DNA of 39,147 bases, from the NCBI GenBank assembly GCA_021813905.1, contig JAKAJH010000030.1:1-39147 (forward strand). The letters are read 5' to 3'. The notes beneath the pieces were generated by a model. The model was not told the DNA's origin. It was given only the letters and a program-made list of their open reading frames with translations, and ran no database searches. This document shows positions 6,942 to 13,814 of the stretch, piece by piece; positions within the stretch are counted from its first letter, which is position 1, and every line of letters begins with the position of its first letter. Made by a program: the position numbers and the translations under genes. The stretch is from Bacteroidota bacterium. Lineage in GTDB: Bacteria > Bacteroidota > Ignavibacteria > UBA10030.

Positions 6942-8392
6942 GACGGTCAGCATCGGAGCAGCAGGGTGGCGAACGGCCCATCGTGGTCTGGTTTCGCCGC
7001 GATCTGCGGGTCGACGACAATCCGGCGCTGATCGAAGCCGTGCGGAGCGGAGCCGCGGTCATTCCGCTCTTTGTGGTGGACACAAAGTTGATTTCCGCAT
7101 TGCCATCCGACGGGGCGGCGTTCGATCTCCAGGCGGGCGCTCTCCGCGAACTCGAGGACATGATTCGCAGGCGCGGTGGGACCTTGCTGCTCCGTCACGG
7201 CGATGGGGAAGATGTGCATCGCAGCGTCATCCGCGACTTCCAGCCATCCGCCCTCTATTTCAACCGGGATTATGAACCTTCCGCCCGGACTCGGGACGAG
7301 CGGATCATTCGGCTTTACCGCACGGCGGGGATCGACGTGCGCACGTTCAAAGATGCCGTGATCTTTGAGCCGGATGAAGTGCTGACGGTTGATGGCCGGC
7401 CCTACGTTGTGTTTACGCCATTTGCGAACACCTGGAAACGACTTCCGGCGCCGTCTCCCCGATCCGCTCCGCGCCGCATCAGGACGCCCGAGCTCTCCGG
7501 CGGAGGCGTTCCGGATGCACGCTCACTGGGACGGAAAACGGCCGTGTCTGCACCGATCGCCACCGGGGGAGAACGCGCTGCGCGCAAGCGATGGGAGTGG
7601 TTTCTGCGGAACGGTCTGGCGAACTACGATCGGGGGCGCGATCTTCCGGCGATCGACGGCACCAGCCGAATGTCTCCGTATCTTCGATTCGGAACCATCT
7701 CGGTCCGGCGGATGGTGGAGGATGTGAGGGAAGCGATCGACGCGGGTGACGCGGCAGCGTCGGCATCCGCGCGCAAGTATCTCGACGAACTCATCTGGCG
7801 GGAATTCTATCAGGCCGTACTCTATCACTTCCCCCGGGTCACGACGGGCAACTTCCGGCAGCAGTTCGATGCGCTACGCTGGCGTACGAACAGCCGCTAC
7901 TTTGAAGCGTGGAAAGAGGGACGCACCGGAGTGCCCCTTGTTGATGCCGGGATGCGGCAGTTGAACGAGACGGGGTGGATGCACAACCGGATGCGGATGG
8001 TCGTCGCATCGTTTCTGACAAAAGATCTGCTGATCGACTGGAAACGAGGAGAGAAATATTTCGCGTCAAAGCTGCTCGACGCGGATACGGCGGCGAACAA
8101 CGGCGGCTGGCAGTGGGCGGCCTCCACCGGGGTCGATCCCAAACCGCTCAGGATCTTCAATCCCCGATTGCAGGGGGAGCGATATGATCCGGAGGGGGAC
8201 TACATCCGGCGGTACGTGCCGGAGCTGGAAGATGTGCCGACGGAATTCATTCATGCACCTCACGAGATGCCGGGGCAACTGCAGCACGAGCTGAGGTGTG
8301 TCATCGGTCGGCGCTATCCCGCGCCGATCGTGGATCACGCTTCCGCGGCGGCTATCTACAGAAAGCTCTTCGCCTCCGTCAAACATCCCTAG
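6938..8392 (+). CDS. phr: Deoxyribodipyrimidine (CPD) photolyase, class I
   Basis: ATG 6938 gives 484 aa; GAGGGA lies just upstream and the start overlaps the folE-remnant stop. The N-terminal antenna domain begins IVVWFRRDLRVDDNPAL, the standard photolyase opening. The FAD domain has SRMSPYLRFGTIS, ARKYLDELIWREFYQ, WMHNRMRMVVASFLTKDLL, the DADTAANNGGWQWAAS block and RIFNPRLQGERYDPEGDYIR, all close to class I CPD photolyases such as E. coli PhrB. The enzyme uses blue light and reduced FAD to split cyclobutane pyrimidine dimers. A frame extension to 6878 exists but adds residues absent from the family. The position behind a CarH-like repressor predicts light induction. The gene ends convergently with a thioesterase, across an octamer repeat array. 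Confidence 0.95.
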   Translation: MRRSASEQQGGERPIVVWFRRDLRVDDNPALIEAVRSGAAVIPLFVVDTKLISALPSDGAAFDLQAGALRELEDMIRRRGGTLLLRHGDGEDVHRSVIRDFQPSALYFNRDYEPSARTRDERIIRLYRTAGIDVRTFKDAVIFEPDEVLTVDGRPYVVFTPFANTWKRLPAPSPRSAPRRIRTPELSGGGVPDARSLGRKTAVSAPIATGGERAARKRWEWFLRNGLANYDRGRDLPAIDGTSRMSPYLRFGTISVRRMVEDVREAIDAGDAAASASARKYLDELIWREFYQAVLYHFPRVTTGNFRQQFDALRWRTNSRYFEAWKEGRTGVPLVDAGMRQLNETGWMHNRMRMVVASFLTKDLLIDWKRGEKYFASKLLDADTAANNGGWQWAASTGVDPKPLRIFNPRLQGERYDPEGDYIRRYVPELEDVPTEFIHAPHEMPGQLQHELRCVIGRRYPAPIVDHASAAAIYRKLFASVKHP

Positions 8393-8402
8393 CTGGCTCA
8401 TC

Positions 8403-8467
8403 CTCTCGTACGCTCGTACCGTCGTACTCTCGTACCGTCGTACTCTCGTACCGTCGTACTCTCGTAC
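8403..8467. repeat. Tandem octamer array, eight units ending in TCGTA
   Basis: Eight consecutive 8-bp units fill 8403-8466, mostly alternating CTCTCGTA and CCGTCGTA, with one CGCTCGTA. The last six form three exact copies of a 16-bp unit (8419-8466). The array puts a GTAC tetranucleotide every 8 bp, eight times (8408 to 8467). It lies 10 bp after the photolyase stop and just beyond the 3' end of the convergent thioesterase, in a gap with no hairpin terminator. It is too short in period to be CRISPR. Confidence 0.93.
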
Positions 8468-8477
8468 CCCCACCCAC

Positions 8478-8927
8478 TCACCCACTCTTTCTTTCCCCCA
8501 CCACCAGCATCGTCGCCGACGCCCGGGCGATCAGCTTTCCTTTTCCGTTGACCACATCGGCCGAGAACGTGAGCGTTTGCGAACCTCGTGAGATGACCCG
8601 CGCGGTGACGGTGATCGTATCATCCGCCGCAACGGATCGGAGATACTGCGTGTGGAGATCGAGCGTGGTACACGGCGCGCGTGCCGCAAGATAGCTGAGC
8701 GGTCCGATCGTGTTGTCGACGGCTGCCGTGATCAATCCTCCCTGCATGGCCCCGACGGGATTGTGGTACTCGGGCAGCACCGGGAAGGAGACCGTCAGCG
8801 ACGTGCGTGATTCGTACGCCCGGTACTCCCCGCGCATGAACCGGTAGCAGTTGGGGGGATTCTGCAGCGACCTGCCGTACGTGTTCTCGAGGGTCGCCAA
8901 TTCCGCGTGGATCTCTTCGACCGACAT
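8478..8927 (-). CDS. PaaI-family hotdog-fold acyl-CoA thioesterase
   Basis: The 149-aa protein starts at ATG 8927 on the minus strand. The centre carries the PaaI-type hotdog signature HNPVGAMQGGLITAAVDNT, a His/Asn-rich turn followed by the long hydrophobic helix that holds the catalytic acid. The strand DLHTQYLRSV and the final LIARASATMLVV complete the fold. Length is normal. Such enzymes hydrolyse acyl- or aryl-acyl-CoA thioesters in the cytosol; the substrate cannot be assigned. The start lies 3 bp after the DUF1345 stop, so the two form an operon transcribed towards the photolyase. The first 35 residues are more polar and could be a family-specific extension. Confidence 0.85.
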   Translation of the reverse strand: MSVEEIHAELATLENTYGRSLQNPPNCYRFMRGEYRAYESRTSLTVSFPVLPEYHNPVGAMQGGLITAAVDNTIGPLSYLAARAPCTTLDLHTQYLRSVAADDTITVTARVISRGSQTLTFSADVVNGKGKLIARASATMLVVGERKSG

Positions 8928-8930
8928 CTC

Positions 8931-9611
8931 TCATCCTCTCTGGATCACATTCGACACCACGTTGATCGTCAGCGCCAGGATCATCGTGTTGAAGCCGAAC
9001 GCGATCATCCCGTGCACCAGCGCCAGGCGGCGCAATCGCCGACTGGAGATCTGCACATCGGACACCTGGCTGGTCATGCCGATGACGAACGAAAAGTACG
9101 CAAAGTCGAGATAGTCCGGACGATGCTCCGACGGAAAGAGCAGCGGTGCCGTGCCGGCCGGAATGTCGCCGGATGTCCCTGAGTAGTAGAGGTGCGCATA
9201 GCGCAGGGCGAACATCGTGTGCATCAGCAGCCAGGAACCGATGATGGCTGCAATGGAAAGGGGAAGGTGGATCGGCAGCGGACCGGCAAGCGGCACCGGC
9301 CCGAGCACGAGGGCGATTGCCCCGAACGCAGCGCAGGCGGCGAGCACCACAAGGACGAAGATCAGCGTTCGACCCGTATCCTGCAGACGCACCGTACGTC
9401 GGATCTCTTCAGGGTGGGCCTGAAGGATCGCGGTCCAGGCGAGTGCGAGTTCTACGAGCACGAACGCATCCCACGCCGCGATGAATTGCGTTGTCCGCGA
9501 TTCGAATCCCGTCGTGGCCGCGTACACGAGCACTCCGGCGGCAAGGGACCAGACAATGCGCTGATGCGCGTCGAGACGGCTGGGTCGGGAGAACATGGCA
9601 AGCACGGGCAT
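8931..9611 (-). CDS. DUF1345 membrane protein
   Basis: ATG 9611 on the minus strand is preceded at 9 nt by AGGAG, so this start is preferred to the longer frame from 9701; it gives 226 aa. The sequence is mostly transmembrane helices with the DUF1345 pattern: HQRIVWSLAAG near the N-terminus, HTMFALRYAHLYYSG, then the conserved RPDYLDFAYFSFVIGMTSQ and SDVQISSRRLRRLALVHG, ending with a last helix. DUF1345 proteins are inner-membrane proteins of unknown function. It is probably co-transcribed with the downstream thioesterase (3-bp gap) from the promoter at 9650-9680. Confidence 0.88.
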   Translation of the reverse strand: MPVLAMFSRPSRLDAHQRIVWSLAAGVLVYAATTGFESRTTQFIAAWDAFVLVELALAWTAILQAHPEEIRRTVRLQDTGRTLIFVLVVLAACAAFGAIALVLGPVPLAGPLPIHLPLSIAAIIGSWLLMHTMFALRYAHLYYSGTSGDIPAGTAPLLFPSEHRPDYLDFAYFSFVIGMTSQVSDVQISSRRLRRLALVHGMIAFGFNTMILALTINVVSNVIQRG

Positions 9612-9649
9612 CGCGGTGCACTCCTGTCGGGGTAGGGAATCATCCCGCA

Positions 9650-9680
9650 AAAACGTACGGAGCCGTGCTTCGGAAATCAA
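9650..9680 (-). promoter_or_regulatory. Candidate promoter for DUF1345-thioesterase operon
   Basis: On the minus strand: TTG (9680-9678), exactly 20 nt, then TACGTTTT (9657-9650), matching the TTG-N20-TAnnTT arrangement seen elsewhere in the window. It is 38 nt before the AGGAG-supported start at 9611, leaving a short leader. Confidence 0.55.
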
Positions 9681-9713
9681 GCGGGGCGACACGCCGAGCA
9701 CAAGGCGCGGCGC

Positions 9714-10214
9714 CTACCGAAGGACCTCCGGCGGATCAAGCGCGCTTTCGCAACGGTGGCCGGCACGCTTGAGTGCTTGCTCGATCACTTCAGAAGAAAA
9801 CGGCGGCGGGGTTGTCGATGAGGATGGGGAGGACTGAGACTGTGGACGACAAGCTTTGCACAGGACACGGGCATTGTCGAGCCCGTTCCCCCAGTCCGTC
9901 CGGATGTGATACACGCCAAGCGAAGTTGTTCGGGTGCAGCGCGCCATGTCTGTGTGCTCCACGGGCGCCTCCCCGGGAATGACCGTCCGATCTGTCTGGA
10001 CTGCCGTCACTTTGAAGATACGCCAACGGCGATCGACATGCAACCCATTCTCGCGGGGAGAAAGGAATGGCGGGGCTGTCGAGGGAGTATCCGTACTTGT
10101 ACGGATGTGCGGAGTCCGTATTCGTACGGATTGTTTCCGCCTCCGCGGAGTGGTACCGTGGCGGCAAAGGGAGGGATCTTTGTCTCTGTGAGCAAGCGCC
10201 GGGTGGTCGCGCAT
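9714..10214 (-). pseudogene. Possible decayed HNH-endonuclease-like sequence
   Basis: A minus-strand open frame contains pieces that look like HNH proteins: YHIRTDWGNGLDNARVLCKA resembles the second half of an HNH motif, and a Pro/Ser linker is followed by FSSEVIEQALKRAGHRCE, which resembles the start of another HNH module. The upstream third of the frame has no protein-like character, the paired zinc Cys residues are missing, and the frame stops shortly after RCE. Two other frames are equally open, and base composition alone could explain that. It may be a remnant of a selfish or restriction-type gene. I would not treat it as an active enzyme. The surrounding 9681-10379 has no other gene I can support. 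Confidence 0.27.
10089..10130. promoter_or_regulatory. Tandem pair of near-identical palindromes (operator-like)
   Basis: The first is ATCCGTAC-TT-GTACGGAT (10089-10106), a perfect 8-bp inverted repeat. The second is TCCGTA-TTCG-TACGGA (10115-10130). Their 16-bp cores share TCCGTA at the left and GTACGGA at the right and start 25 bp apart (10090 and 10115). Repeated symmetric sites of this size are typical of dimeric transcription factors. They lie 250 bp before the duplicated-domain gene in otherwise non-coding DNA. The binding protein is unknown. Confidence 0.5.
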
Positions 10215-10314
10215 CTCCAGCCGGCGGTCGGGGTGGGAGAGGCACGTGAGTGGGCCCCGAGACTCCCGAAGAGCGTTTCAGGTCGCGATCTCCACCTGTC
10301 CGAACGGACGTTGC

Positions 10315-10367
10315 TGTGAGCTTCACAAACGTCCCGCAACGGGCGGGAAATTCTGAATTCACAGAAT
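10315..10367 (+). promoter_or_regulatory. Structured leader of the duplicated-domain gene
   Basis: Three symmetric elements lie back to back just before ATG 10380: TGTGA-GCT-TCACA (10315-10327); TCCCGC-AACGG-GCGGGA (10332-10348), a 6-bp stem with 5-nt loop; and ATTCTG-AATTCA-CAGAAT (10350-10367), a 6-bp stem ending 12 nt before the start codon. The last would partly shield the ribosome binding site (GGAGAT at 10368-10373). Control of translation is a suggestion only. Confidence 0.4.
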
Positions 10368-10379
10368 GGAGATCGAGCC

Positions 10380-11132
10380 ATGAGGCATACACCAGACACC
10401 ATCCCTTCGTTCGTTGACAATCTCGCACGGCGGCCCGCACTGGGCGCGTCCGCGGCATTTCGCCAATTCCTGCTGACCGGAGAAGAGGAACACCACGTCG
10501 CAATCAGCGACGCGGCACGGCTGACGGCTAACGCTCGGGCCATGGCAAGGCCGGACGCCGTGAACGCGTTCATCTACGGACGCAGGGTGCTCGACCGGAT
10601 GCTGGCGCAATCGGCGTGTGTGGGCATCCGGGCATACTACGGGCTGCACCCGAACGGAATGCCGACATTCGTGCTGAGCGGCGTGAAACCGGACGGTGCG
10701 GACATCGTGGACGGCGTGCTGGCACAGGACCCGGTGTTGCGCCCGGCATGGTGCGGCGCGGCGAACGTGCTCAACACCGGTGGGCGCGTCGAAGATCTCG
10801 AAAGCATTCGCCCGGAAGTTCTGCTGACAGGCGCTGAGAATTCCGGAGTCACTCCGGCAGAAGCCTCACGGTCCACCCGACTCTACCGGATCACAAGAAT
10901 ATCGGGATCGCTGAAAGCACACTTCTTCGGCCGGGCCATCGCTGAGGAGGTCCTTGGTCAAGCCGGGTGCGTCGGCCTGCGGCTCTATCGGGCGCGGGAA
11001 GAGAATGGTCGCCGGACGCTGGTCCTCGTCGGCGTCGATGAGCTCGGAAACGATCTTGTGTCCGGCATCCTGGGCGAGCACGTGCTGGATTGTCCGCCCT
11101 GGTGCAGCGAGGTGAATTCGTTGAACGGATGA
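10380..11132 (+). CDS. Unknown protein with two tandem copies of a ~73-aa domain
   Basis: I do not recognise a named family for this 250-aa protein. It starts at ATG 10380 after GGAGAT. There is no signal peptide or membrane segment. Residues 61-133 and 178-250 align without a gap; by hand I count about 28 identities in 73 columns. Both copies carry CVG[IL]R, an NG turn, a G-x-D-x-V-x-G-[VI]-L strand-helix block and P-x-W-C followed by N-x-L-N near the end. Residues 1-60 are a helical, Ala/Arg-rich cap (FRQFLLTGEEEHHVAISDAA) preceding copy one; a shorter linker precedes copy two. I recall similar single-copy hypothetical proteins in Bacteroidota, but have not checked. Upstream DNA has paired palindromes and leader hairpins; a two-component operon lies downstream behind a terminator. 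Confidence 0.75.
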   Translation: MRHTPDTIPSFVDNLARRPALGASAAFRQFLLTGEEEHHVAISDAARLTANARAMARPDAVNAFIYGRRVLDRMLAQSACVGIRAYYGLHPNGMPTFVLSGVKPDGADIVDGVLAQDPVLRPAWCGAANVLNTGGRVEDLESIRPEVLLTGAENSGVTPAEASRSTRLYRITRISGSLKAHFFGRAIAEEVLGQAGCVGLRLYRAREENGRRTLVLVGVDELGNDLVSGILGEHVLDCPPWCSEVNSLNG

Positions 11133-11139
11133 GGATGTG

Positions 11140-11194
11140 CGGCGGGGGTTTGGGTCGGGTGTCAGGGGAGCGCCCTTGCCCCCGCCGTAATTTT
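11140..11194 (+). terminator. Probable terminator after the duplicated-domain gene
   Basis: Perfect 9-bp GC stem CGGCGGGGG (11140-11148) and CCCCCGCCG (11179-11187) around a 30-nt loop, followed by TAATTTT. The T-run is short, so efficiency is uncertain. The stop codon of the upstream gene is 8 bp before the stem. Confidence 0.55.
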
Positions 11195-11206
11195 GGAGTA
11201 TTTTGA
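11176..11206 (+). promoter_or_regulatory. Candidate promoter of the two-component operon
   Basis: TTG (11176-11178), a spacer of exactly 20 nt, then TATTTTGA (11199-11206). The TTG is the last three bases of the loop of the preceding terminator, so terminator and promoter overlap. The leader to ATG 11302 is about 90 nt and contains a second copy of TTTTGGAG (11217-11224; first copy 11191-11198). Confidence 0.5.
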
Positions 11207-11301
11207 CGCACGCCACTTTTGGAGGTACTCCCGATGGACCTCCGGCACGCAATCCGACCCCGTGCGAACCTCGCGTGGCGCGACCTTCAAACCGGATCAC
11301 C

Positions 11302-11943
11302 ATGCTCCTGTGGGTCTTCCCGATTCTCTCCATCATCTCGCAGTTCGTTCCCGTGGTGACGGCGACCCGAACATTCCGGTTCCTGCCGCGTGAACTGAGA
11401 GTGCTTTCCTGGTATTTCTATTTCTCCATCGTTTCCGGAGCCATCCAGATCGCGCTCGCGTTGACCAGCACGAGGAATCTCTGGGTTTCCCAGGGATGGG
11501 TACCGGTGCAGTTCGCGCTGGTTATGTATCCCCTGGCGATTTGGCAGCCCGTACGGGGACTGCGCCGCGCGGTGCTTCTCTCCATCCCCCTCTACATCGT
11601 CGCATGGGGCGGTGTGCTTGCCTGGCTGGGCGACATGACCGCGATGAGCACGTACATGCGGCCGGTGGCGGGGATACTGCTGATCGGCGTCTCCATCGTG
11701 CTTCTCGTGCGGATCCTCTTCGATGAACGCCATCCGGCGGTCGAGCAGGCGCAATTCTGGACCGCGACGGCAACCCTCATGTACTTCGGCGGAACGATCG
11801 TGTTCTATGCCATGGTTCCGCTCCTGCTGACCTTGCCGCTGCAGCAGATGCGAATCGCCTGGTCGTCCCAGTCTGTGCTGAACGTCATCGCGAACCTTTT
11901 CTACGCGAAGGCCTTCCTGTGCGTGGATCGCCGATCGAACTGA
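11302..11943 (+). CDS. Multi-pass membrane protein, probable sensor partner of the downstream kinase
   Basis: ATG 11302 gives 213 aa, nearly all hydrophobic helices (about seven) separated by short polar loops, with no enzymatic motif. The longer frame from TTG 11203 would add a Pro/Arg-rich leader without membrane character, so ATG 11302 is preferred. The layout resembles the N-terminal membrane parts of sensor kinases with seven helices, but here the segment is a separate gene that overlaps the kinase start by 25 bp (11919-11943). The likely role is signal reception or anchoring for the kinase, which has only one membrane helix of its own. This is inferred from position. Family unrecognised. 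Confidence 0.75.
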   Translation: MLLWVFPILSIISQFVPVVTATRTFRFLPRELRVLSWYFYFSIVSGAIQIALALTSTRNLWVSQGWVPVQFALVMYPLAIWQPVRGLRRAVLLSIPLYIVAWGGVLAWLGDMTAMSTYMRPVAGILLIGVSIVLLVRILFDERHPAVEQAQFWTATATLMYFGGTIVFYAMVPLLLTLPLQQMRIAWSSQSVLNVIANLFYAKAFLCVDRRSN

Positions 11944-13121
11944 TCTGGGCCGTCATCATCGGCGCCGTCGTGTTCGTGGTCCTCGGCGCTGCGCTGGTGA
12001 TCTCGGTCGTCGTGAGTCAGCGCCGCCGGTTGGTGCTGCGGCAGAAGATGCTCGACGAACTGCGGAAGAGCGAGGAGCGCTACCGCAGTCTTGTCGAAAA
12101 TATCAGCGAGATCTACTGCGTCCTCGACGAACAGCGCCGGATCATCTACGGAAGCCCGAACCTCTTTGACATCACCGGACGAACCCCGGAGGAACTGGCG
12201 GGTCGGCCGTACGAACGGCTGATCGACCGCAAAGACCGCAGGCGTGTCGTATCGCTTCTGGACAAGAGTCGAACCGACCATGCGCAGGATTTTGTCTGCG
12301 AGTTCCGGCTGCTTCGGCGGCGATACCCGCCTGTGTGGGTGGAGCAGAATACCCGGGTGGTCCGCGACGATCGGGGGACGATCCGGGAATACCGGCATCT
12401 GCTCCGGGATATCACGGAGCGGAAGGCGAACGAAGAGATCATGCGCGGCCTGTCCGGGCGGGTGATGGAAGCGCAGGAGCTGGAACGTCGCCGCGTTGCC
12501 CGCGAATTGCACGACGGCATTAATCAGCTGCTGTCGTCGGTCCAGTTTCGGCTGAAATCCATCGAGGAACGACGGTCCATCCAACCGGGCCGGGTCGTCC
12601 GTGGCGTGAGCGAGGCCCGCGAACTGATGGACGAGGCGATCCGCGAAGTGCGGCGGATCTCGCATAATCTGCGCCCGACCATCCTCGATGATTTCGGGCT
12701 TCTGGCTGCCGTGCGCAGTACCTGCGAGGAATTTCAGCTCCGCACCGGCATCGTGACGGTCGTGGACGCGGGCGGACTCGACGAACGACTGCCCGAGCAG
12801 ACCGAGCTGGTGCTCTTCCGCGTCATTCAGGAAGCGTTGACGAACATCGAGCGTCACTCCGGCGCACGGAACGTCCGCATTCGGATGTCGCGACAGGAGC
12901 AGCACCTCTCCGTGCGTGTGAAGGATGATGGATGCGGATTCGAGCCGTCATCAGTGATCGGCGCGAAGGTCCGGCGACGCGGCCTCGGGCTCGACGGAAT
13001 GCGGGAGCGCACGGCGTCGATCGGGGGTTTGTGTGAGATCGTTTCACGAAAGAAGGGGGGAACGGAGATCATCCTGGAGATCCCGCTGGCATCGAGCGGC
13101 ACCAGCCAAGGGTTCGCATGA
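11919..13121 (+). CDS. PAS-containing NarL-type sensor histidine kinase
   Basis: The start GTG 11919 lies inside the preceding membrane gene and gives 400 aa. Residues about 8-30 form one membrane helix. A PAS domain follows (ERYRSLVENISEIYCVLDEQ to the PAC end YRHLLRDITERKANEE). The dimerisation/phosphoacceptor region is HisKA_3: ARELHDGINQLLSS with His198. The HATPase domain shows EALTNIERHSGA (N box), VKDDGCGF (G1) and RRGLGLDGMRERT (G2), ending with GGTEIILEIPL. Such kinases phosphorylate LuxR-type regulators, here the gene starting at 13118 (ATGA overlap). The signal is unknown; the PAS domain may bind a small ligand or cofactor. Confidence 0.93.
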   Translation: MRGSPIELIWAVIIGAVVFVVLGAALVISVVVSQRRRLVLRQKMLDELRKSEERYRSLVENISEIYCVLDEQRRIIYGSPNLFDITGRTPEELAGRPYERLIDRKDRRRVVSLLDKSRTDHAQDFVCEFRLLRRRYPPVWVEQNTRVVRDDRGTIREYRHLLRDITERKANEEIMRGLSGRVMEAQELERRRVARELHDGINQLLSSVQFRLKSIEERRSIQPGRVVRGVSEARELMDEAIREVRRISHNLRPTILDDFGLLAAVRSTCEEFQLRTGIVTVVDAGGLDERLPEQTELVLFRVIQEALTNIERHSGARNVRIRMSRQEQHLSVRVKDDGCGFEPSSVIGAKVRRRGLGLDGMRERTASIGGLCEIVSRKKGGTEIILEIPLASSGTSQGFA

Positions 13122-13786
13122 TTACGAAAACGCATGACAAGATCCGCGTCCTGATCGCGGATGACCACCCGGTGGTCCGGGACGGCGTCCGGACCGCACT
13201 GATGGAACAGCGGCAGATCGAAGTCGTCGGCGAAGCCGGCACCGGACGTCAGGCGGTTGCCCAGGCGCTGAAACACCGCCCGGATGTCGTCCTGATGGAT
13301 GTCAGCATGCCCGTGATGGGCGGCGCGGAAGCCACACGCCGGATCCGCAAACGCGACCCGTCCATCCGCGTGCTCGCCTTCAGCATGCACGACAGCCGGG
13401 AGTACATCCAGGAGATCATTCAGTCGGGGGCGTCCGGATATGTCCTCAAGACCACCTCCACGCTCGAGCTGGTTCGGGCCATTCGGAAGATCCGCGACGG
13501 CGGCACATTCTTCAGCCGGAGTGCGTCGGATGTGCTGGCCGACCAGTACGTCCGCCAATTCAGCCGCACCGGCATCCGGCCGTTCACCGTGCTGACGAAG
13601 CGGGAACTGGAGATATTGGGCCACATCGCTCAGGGCAAGAGCAACAAAGAGATCGCCCGCGCATGCGGCGTGAGCTTCCGGACCGTCGAATCCCATCGGG
13701 GGCATATCATGGAGAAGCTCGACCTCCACGATGTGGCGAGCCTCATACGATTCGCGATCGCAAAAGGATTGATCCTGCCGAAGTGA
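13118..13786 (+). CDS. NarL/LuxR-family response regulator
   Basis: ATG 13118 overlaps the kinase stop and gives 222 aa, the normal size. The receiver domain has the acidic pair in LIADDHPVVRDGV, the phosphoacceptor Asp61 in VVLMDVSMPVMGG, and Ser/Lys positions in LAFSMHD and GYVLKTTS. After a linker, the LuxR-type helix-turn-helix is clear: LTKRELEILGHIAQGKSNKE, then RTVESHRGHIMEKLDLHD. It is the cognate regulator of the upstream kinase by translational overlap. The target genes cannot be told; the palindromes at 10089-10130 are about 3 kb upstream and are one possible site class. Confidence 0.95.
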   Translation: MITKTHDKIRVLIADDHPVVRDGVRTALMEQRQIEVVGEAGTGRQAVAQALKHRPDVVLMDVSMPVMGGAEATRRIRKRDPSIRVLAFSMHDSREYIQEIIQSGASGYVLKTTSTLELVRAIRKIRDGGTFFSRSASDVLADQYVRQFSRTGIRPFTVLTKRELEILGHIAQGKSNKEIARACGVSFRTVESHRGHIMEKLDLHDVASLIRFAIAKGLILPK

Positions 13787-13787
13787 C

Positions 13788-13814
13788 GGCTTGCTGTTCC
13801 CCCATCAGCAAGCC
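13788..13814 (+). terminator. Hairpin at end of two-component operon
   Basis: A perfect 9-bp stem GGCTTGCTG (13788-13796) / CAGCAAGCC (13806-13814) with a 9-nt loop begins 1 bp after the response regulator stop. There is no T-run, so it may be a 3'-end stabilising hairpin and not a true intrinsic terminator. The remaining bases to 13985 hold a small CGACCG-GAA-CGGTCG hairpin (13927-13941) and nothing else I can support. Confidence 0.45.

Noticed and set aside
8403-8467. CRISPR array
   Set aside because: Repeat units are only 8 bp with no spacers and no cas genes nearby.
9499-9512. tRNA T-arm-like sequence TTCGAATCCCG
   Set aside because: It is inside the DUF1345 coding region and no cloverleaf stems surround it.
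9906-10319. Plus-strand frame with a CLDC motif in the gene-poor region
   Set aside because: A single Cys pair, no second pair or consistent fold, and no ribosome binding site; composition like non-coding GC-rich DNA.
10315-10327. CRP-type binding site TGTGA/TCACA
   Set aside because: Half-sites are 3 nt apart instead of 6, so it does not fit CRP; kept only as part of the structured leader.
11188-11195. TAATTTTG as the -7 box of the sensor operon
   Set aside because: It matches TAnnTTTG but has no TTG 20 nt upstream, whereas TATTTTGA 11 bp later has one at exactly 20 nt.
11203-11301. TTG 11203 as start of the sensor membrane protein
   Set aside because: The added 33 residues are Pro/Arg-rich and lie before the first helix; ATG 11302 is the natural start.
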